Shown: one piece after another, positions 9,753 to 13,105 of the stretch
Numbering within the stretch: the first letter of the stretch is position 1
Layout: each line of letters starts with the position of its first letter
Source of the DNA: Xanthomonas translucens pv. translucens DSM 18974
GTDB taxonomy: Bacteria > Pseudomonadota > Gammaproteobacteria > Xanthomonadales > Xanthomonadaceae
Length of the DNA stretch: 13,105 nucleotides
Direction: 5' to 3'
NCBI RefSeq assembly: GCF_000331775.1
Contig: NZ_CAPJ01000453.1
Coordinates: forward strand, 1-13,105
Notes under the pieces: generated by a model
The model's database searches: none
What the model saw: only the letters and a program-made list of their open reading frames with translations
Told to the model about the DNA's origin: nothing
Program-made: the position numbers and the translations under genes

Positions 9753-9840
9753 TGTAAGAGCGGCTTCAGCCGCGACAACGTCCGAAGCCGGAAGGCCCGC
9801 CGCTGCGCTCGTCGCGACTGAAGACAGTTGCTCCTATCAA
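9753..9840. repeat. REP-like inverted repeat, copy 2 (degenerate right arm)
   Basis: The left arm (TGTAAGAGCGGCTTCAGCC, 9753-9771, continuing CGCGAC) carries the exact core CTTCAGCCGCGAC at 9764-9776. The right arm has GTCGCGACTGAAG at 9811-9823 (12 of 13) and then a decayed outer part ending CTCCTATCAA. It forms a second hairpin in the same orientation as copy 1, between the convergent hemB and SDR genes. Confidence 0.7.
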
Positions 9841-9884
9841 GGCAGGATGCGCGCAGGGAAAACTTGCAGGCATAGGCGCCGTCG

Positions 9885-10883
9885 TTATGCGGACGACGGT
9901 GTGGACGGATGCGCCGCCGGCAGGCAACCCAACCCGACCAGCGTGGCCTCCACCGCCTCGTCCAGTGGCGTGTGCGGTTCGTCGCCTAGCGTTTGCAGCA
10001 GGCGCGCGTTGCGCATGCGCAGCGGATGGCGCCACAGCGGACGCATCTCGCGCAGTTCGCGCGCCAGCGGCCAGAACGGCGTGGCCAGGGTCAGCAGCCA
10101 CCACGGGAAGCGGCCGGTCTGCGGCGGCGCCATGCCGTGGCGCTGCAGCACGCGCGCGATCGCCGCGGCCATCTGCGTGCCGTCGGCGTCCCAGTGTCCG
10201 TCCATGTGCAGGCGGGCGAATGCCGGAAGCGCGTCGCGCTGCTGCAGCAACCGGAGCATGGTCCGCGCCACGTCCGGCACGTACGCCCATTGATGGCCGA
10301 CGCCGGGATCGCCCGGCAGCGTCACGCTGGCGAGCGGACGCCCCGGTTTCACCATTCCCTGCGCGAACCAGCTGTTGCCCACGCGCGGGCCGAAGAAGTC
10401 GCCGGCGCGCACCACGATGACCCGCGCGCCGTGCGCGGTCGCGGCCTGCAGGCGCTGTTCCAGCTCGACCCGGATCGCGCCCTTGCGCGTGGCCGGGGTC
10501 TGCGCCGCGTCTTCGTCCGGCGCAGGGTAGGCATCCAGGCCGTAGTTGTAGACCGTGCCCGGCAGCAAGATGGTCGCGCCTTCGGTGCAGGCCGCGGCGA
10601 TGGTGTTGTCGATCATCGGCAGCACCAGTTCGGACCAGCGCCGGTAGCCGGGCGGATTGACCGCGTGCACGATCGCCACGCAGCCGCGTGCCGCCTGCAG
10701 CACGTCCTCGCGGCGCATCGCGTCGCCGCGCAGCCAGTGGATGCCGTCGCGGGTTTCGCTGGCGGCCGTGAGCCCGCGCTGCAGTGCGTGCACCTGCCAA
10801 CCGGCGTCGCGCAGCTGGCGCGCCAGTTCGCCGCCGATGCCGCCGCTGGCGCCCAGGACCAGGGCGGTGGATGTCGTTGTCAT
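9885..10883 (-). CDS. Atypical SDR / NAD(P)-dependent epimerase-like protein
   Basis: The product is 332 residues. The N-terminus has a Rossmann nucleotide-binding motif, TALVLGASGGIGGELARQL (GxxGxxG at residues 11-17), and the family pattern continues with CVAIVHAVNPPGYRRW, the central LLPGTVYNYG strand (107-115) and VIVVRAGDFFGPRVGNSWF. Where extended SDRs have YxxxK, this protein reads PATRKGAIRVELEQRL with no catalytic tyrosine, placing it among the atypical SDRs; NAD(P)-dependent oxidoreduction or substrate binding is likely but the substrate cannot be told. The ATG at 10881-10883 has CGGAG about 8 bases upstream. It is divergent from the LysR gene across only 93 bases, the classic layout of a LysR regulator and its target, so LysR control is the best guess. 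It converges on hemB. Confidence 0.85.
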   Translation of the reverse strand: MTTTSTALVLGASGGIGGELARQLRDAGWQVHALQRGLTAASETRDGIHWLRGDAMRREDVLQAARGCVAIVHAVNPPGYRRWSELVLPMIDNTIAAACTEGATILLPGTVYNYGLDAYPAPDEDAAQTPATRKGAIRVELEQRLQAATAHGARVIVVRAGDFFGPRVGNSWFAQGMVKPGRPLASVTLPGDPGVGHQWAYVPDVARTMLRLLQQRDALPAFARLHMDGHWDADGTQMAAAIARVLQRHGMAPPQTGRFPWWLLTLATPFWPLARELREMRPLWRHPLRMRNARLLQTLGDEPHTPLDEAVEATLVGLGCLPAAHPSTPSSA

Positions 10884-10941
10884 GCGGGTGCTCCGCTACG
10901 GGGAATGCGATCAGTGTGGTCGCCGGCGGATAGCAAAGGAA

Positions 10942-10969
10942 TTGGCGAACATCGGCCATCGGCTATACA
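10942..10969 (+). promoter_or_regulatory. Candidate promoter of the LysR gene, leaderless transcript
   Basis: TTGGCG (10942-10947) and TATACA (10964-10969) stand 16 bases apart. The predicted transcript start, about 7 bases past the -10, falls on or next to the A of the ATG at 10977. No ribosome binding site precedes that ATG. Together these point to a leaderless mRNA. Confidence 0.5.
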
Positions 10970-10978
10970 TTTATGTAT
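10965..10978. promoter_or_regulatory. Palindrome ATACAT-TT-ATGTAT over the LysR start, candidate operator
   Basis: Two perfect 6-base arms separated by TT cover the candidate -10 box and run into the LysR start codon. The AT-rich site stands out in GC-rich sequence. Its place would let a bound regulator block its own gene, the usual negative autoregulation of LysR-type proteins (inference). Confidence 0.45.
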
Positions 10979-11864
10979 GGACAACGCCATCGGTTGGGAG
11001 CTGTACCGGTCTTTCCTCGCGGTGTTGGAGGAGGGTTCGCTGTCTGCGGCGGCACGCGCGCTGGCGCTGACCCAGCCCACCGTCGGCCGGCATATGGCGA
11101 CACTGGAGAAGGCGTTGGCGGTGCCCTTGTTCGTGCGCTCGCAGAGCGGACTGCTGCCGACCGACGCGGCACTGGCGTTGCGCGGTCATGCCCAGGCCAT
11201 GGGCAACATCGCCGCCTCGCTGCAGCGCGCGGCGGGCCGCCATGGCGAGGCGGTGCAGGGCACGGTGCGGATCTCCGCCAGCGAGGTGATCGGCGCGGAA
11301 GTGCTGCCGCCGGTATTGGCCGGATTACGCCGCGCGCATCCGCAGCTGCGGATGGAACTGGTGCTGAGCAACCGCGTGCAGGACCTGCTGCACCGCGAGG
11401 CCGATGTGGCGGTGCGCATGACCCGGCCGCAGCAGGATCTGCTGGTCGCCCGTCGCATCGGCGAGATCGCGCTCGGCCTGTACGCCCATCCGGACTACCT
11501 GGCCCGGCACGGCAGCCCGCAAAGCCTGGACGACCTCATGCAGCACGCGCTGGTCGGCTTCGATGCGGAGACGCCGTTCCTGCGTGCCGCACGTGCGGGG
11601 CTGCCGCGATGGCGGCGCGAGGCGTTCGCGCTGCGTGCCGACAGCGACCTGGCGCAACTGGCCTTGATCCGAGCCGGCTGCGGCATCGGCTTCTGCCAGG
11701 CGGCCCCGGCCCGGCGCACGCCGAACCTGGTGCCGGTGCTGGCGCAGCAGGTACGCATCGGCCTGGACACCTGGATTACCATGCACCAGGACCTGCGCGG
11801 CAGCGCCGCCTGCAGCGCCGTATTCGCGGCGCTGGCGGAAGCGATGACCGCGCACGTGGGCTGA
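10977..11864 (+). CDS. LysR-type transcriptional regulator
   Basis: The product is 295 residues, the usual LysR length. The winged helix-turn-helix covers about residues 8-67: ELYRSFLAVLEEGSLSAAARALALTQPTVGRHMATLEKALAVPLFVRS is the standard LysR DNA-binding pattern. A linker helix follows (70-92) and the effector-binding domain starts near TVRISASEVIGAEVLPPVL (96-114) and runs to the end. The domain contains IRAGCGIGFCQ where many LysR proteins have AGLGIG. The start at ATG 10977 is set by the HTH position, as longer frames reach back through the SDR gene in antisense. There is no ribosome binding site, consistent with a leaderless message. It probably controls the divergent SDR gene and itself. 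The effector cannot be read from sequence. Confidence 0.92.
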   Translation: MDNAIGWELYRSFLAVLEEGSLSAAARALALTQPTVGRHMATLEKALAVPLFVRSQSGLLPTDAALALRGHAQAMGNIAASLQRAAGRHGEAVQGTVRISASEVIGAEVLPPVLAGLRRAHPQLRMELVLSNRVQDLLHREADVAVRMTRPQQDLLVARRIGEIALGLYAHPDYLARHGSPQSLDDLMQHALVGFDAETPFLRAARAGLPRWRREAFALRADSDLAQLALIRAGCGIGFCQAAPARRTPNLVPVLAQQVRIGLDTWITMHQDLRGSAACSAVFAALAEAMTAHVG

Positions 11865-11948
11865 GCCACGCACGCGGTCGCCTTCGGCGTGTTGCGAGCC
11901 ATTGCCCGGCAGCCTCGACAACCGCTCAGCCGAGCATGACGCTATTGG

Positions 11949-11976
11949 CGAGTCCCGAGTCCCGAGTCCCGAGTCC
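11949..11976. repeat. Tandem heptanucleotide repeat (CGAGTCC)4
   Basis: Four perfect head-to-tail copies of CGAGTCC fill 11949-11976, between the LysR stop and the convergent nuclease stop, ending 6 bases from the latter. The unit gives a short simple-sequence locus likely to vary in copy number. Confidence 0.9.
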
Positions 11977-11981
11977 CGGCC

Positions 11982-12734
11982 TTACGGCAGCGTCAACGCG
12001 ATCGGCGTGGACTTCATCGCCGCGGAGATCGACGGGAACGGATCGACGCTGGCCATGGTGATCACGTCGTCGATCGACACCACATCGCAGTTGATGCTGT
12101 CGTCGTTCACGCACAGGTACGCGGCCGCGCCCACGCCCGGTTCGTACACCGCCTTCCACACGTACTGCGGCACTTTCACCTTGTCGGTGCCGATGGTCGT
12201 CGCCTTGCTGTCGAAGGCCGGGCCGGTCACCACGTAGAGCTCGCCGCGCTGCTTGGCCAGCTGCCGCACCTGCTCTTCGATACGTGCCCATTCGCCGGTA
12301 TTGAGCTTGTGGTCCTGCGGGACCACGTTGGCCATCGAGAAGGTTTCCTTCTCCGTGCTTTCGGTGGAGGCGTCGCCGGCAGGAGTCATGTGACCGCGGT
12401 CGAAACCGGTGTTGGTGTAGTCCGAGCTCTTGGAGCGGTCGGCGGCGGGAATGGCGGTTTCCTCGTGGAACGAGCCGACCCGGCCGATCGCCTCGGCGCC
12501 GGCGACCTGCTGGTCGGTCAGGTGTTCGGCTGAGTACAGCGGACCCTTGGTCACGCCCGAGGCCAGGATCGCGTATTCGCTGTGGCAGACCTCGGTGGTG
12601 CGGGCGCTCAGCGAGGCATCCACGCTTGGCGGCTTGCCGCCTGCGTACAGGGTGGCGCAACTGGTGGCGGCCATCGCCGTTTGGGCCGTGAACAACGCAA
12701 GCAGAACCAGACAACCGCGCAGGGAGAAGGACAT
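11982..12734 (-). CDS. Secreted DNA/RNA non-specific endonuclease (Serratia nuclease type)
   Basis: The 250-residue protein starts with a signal peptide (MSFSLRGCLVLLALFTAQTAMA), so it is exported. The core matches the beta-beta-alpha-metal NUC family: FDRGHMTPAGD with general-base His115, FSMANVVPQ, then KLNTGEWARIEEQ with metal ligand Asn145 and Glu153. The spacings His-Asn (30) and Asn-Glu (8) equal those of Serratia marcescens nuclease (His89, Asn119, Glu127). It should cut single- and double-stranded DNA and RNA with Mg2+, serving nutrient gain or breakdown of extracellular DNA. Cysteines at 26, 50 and in the YLCVNDDSINCD segment may form disulfides. I chose the ATG at 12732-12734: GAGG precedes it and the signal starts there, while the longer frame to 12836 buries the signal. 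No inhibitor gene is adjacent, as expected for an exported enzyme. It is divergent from the PepSY gene. Confidence 0.92.
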   Translation of the reverse strand: MSFSLRGCLVLLALFTAQTAMAATSCATLYAGGKPPSVDASLSARTTEVCHSEYAILASGVTKGPLYSAEHLTDQQVAGAEAIGRVGSFHEETAIPAADRSKSSDYTNTGFDRGHMTPAGDASTESTEKETFSMANVVPQDHKLNTGEWARIEEQVRQLAKQRGELYVVTGPAFDSKATTIGTDKVKVPQYVWKAVYEPGVGAAAYLCVNDDSINCDVVSIDDVITMASVDPFPSISAAMKSTPIALTLP

Positions 12735-12876
12735 CGCGTACCTCGCTAGCCAAGAGGAGTGAAGAAACTGGCGAGAGGCAATGTCGCGGCAGTGACGATT
12801 GGATGTGGCGCGCATGGCAACTGCGCGGCCGGTCACGTTTATGGGTGGGCGGTGCGGGTCGGTCCGCAGCGGATCC

Positions 12877-12898
12877 GATAAGCGTTCTCATTTACAAT
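12877..12898 (+). promoter_or_regulatory. Candidate Fur box overlapping a -10 (TACAAT) before the PepSY gene
   Basis: GATAAGCGTTCTCATTTAC (12877-12895) agrees with the E. coli Fur consensus at 12-13 of 19 positions depending on strand, and overlaps the good -10 box TACAAT (12893-12898). No -35 is clear. Iron control would fit the PepSY-TM gene downstream, but the match is partial. Confidence 0.4.
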
Positions 12899-12929
12899 GC
12901 GCGGCCGCCCCCTTGACGTGTTTTCTGCC

Positions 12930-13105
12930 GTGACCAAGAAGCTGTTGTTCCAGCTGCACTGGCTGTTCGGCATCAGCGCCGGGCTGGTGCTGTCGGTAAT
13001 GGGGCTGAGCGGGGCCACGCTGGCGTTCGAGGACGAGGTCGTGCGCTGGGCCAACCCGCCGCTGGCCGCGGCGGCGGCGCGCCACGCCGCCGGCGAGTCG
13101 CCGTT
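12930..13105 (+). CDS. PepSY-associated TM protein, N-terminal part only
   Basis: Only about 58 codons are in the window. The start [42 protein letters not shown] is the first membrane helix and following loop typical of PepSY-TM proteins, a family often found beside TonB-dependent siderophore receptors; some members act in siderophore-iron reduction. The helix spans about residues 10-32, and the rest (normally three more helices and PepSY domains) lies outside. Starts are uncertain: in-frame ATG 12897, GTG 12918 and GTG 12930 all lack a ribosome binding site. ATG 12897 overlaps the -10 box, so it would be untranscribed, which favours 12930, where the family-like sequence starts. The possible Fur box fits iron-repressed expression. 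Confidence 0.75.
   Translation, partial: MTKKLLFQLHWLFGISAGLVLSVMGLSGATLAFEDEVVRWANPPLAAAAARHAAGESP

Noticed and set aside
9993..10976. Upstream extension of the LysR frame through the SDR gene
   Set aside because: The frame is open only because it is antisense to the SDR; LysR proteins start about ten residues before the helix-turn-helix, matching ATG 10977.
11949..11976. CRISPR-like array
   Set aside because: The units are 7 bases, directly adjoining and without spacers; it is a simple tandem repeat.

Overview
The window is GC-rich (one counted hemB line, 9301-9360, is 43/60 G+C) and reads as the chromosome of a gamma-proteobacterium of the Xanthomonadaceae, most likely Xanthomonas or a close relative. 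This rests on the style of the encoded proteins, the -10-only promoters, and the TGTAGGAGCGGCTTCAGCCGCGAC-type repeats. I cannot fix the species. Most genes are ordinary chromosomal genes. I see no prophage, insertion sequence, CRISPR array, tRNA or rRNA.

Left part (1-4655). On the minus strand lie the first 42 codons of a lipoprotein gene that runs out of the window, and a YqhA/UPF0114 membrane protein. Divergent from yqhA is a YfcG-type glutathione transferase, followed by a secreted dipeptidyl peptidase IV (S9B) with all catalytic residues. Close behind it, with a good ribosome binding site, is a one-helix membrane protein with a Coa1-like domain. The last two probably share a transcript.

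Middle (4656-8424). A DUF885 gene with a signal peptide is split by a one-base frameshift near 5244-5251; both halves otherwise read perfectly. A 16-bp hairpin separates it from a convergent gene for a small secreted eight-cysteine protein, which sits in a locally GC-poor patch (about 50-53 % in two counted lines) and looks acquired. Then come a small lipoprotein with a Pro-Gln tail made by a hexanucleotide repeat, and an 82-residue hydrophobic membrane protein.

Right part (8425-13105). hemB (porphobilinogen synthase, Mg-type metal site) uses a GTG start. It converges on an atypical SDR/epimerase gene across about 265 bases of REP-like inverted repeats. The SDR gene is divergent from a LysR regulator whose mRNA looks leaderless and whose promoter overlaps a palindrome. 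Past a (CGAGTCC)4 tandem repeat lies a secreted Serratia-nuclease-type DNA/RNA endonuclease. The window ends in the start of a PepSY-TM membrane protein with a possible Fur box at its promoter.

Functional themes are secreted hydrolysis (DPP IV, DUF885, nuclease), haem/respiratory/iron functions (hemB, Coa1-like, PepSY-TM) and one regulator-target pair (LysR/SDR). I found no convincing new multi-gene defence or mobile system. The points most worth checking are the DUF885 frameshift, the Cys-rich secreted protein, and the leaderless LysR promoter with its palindrome.
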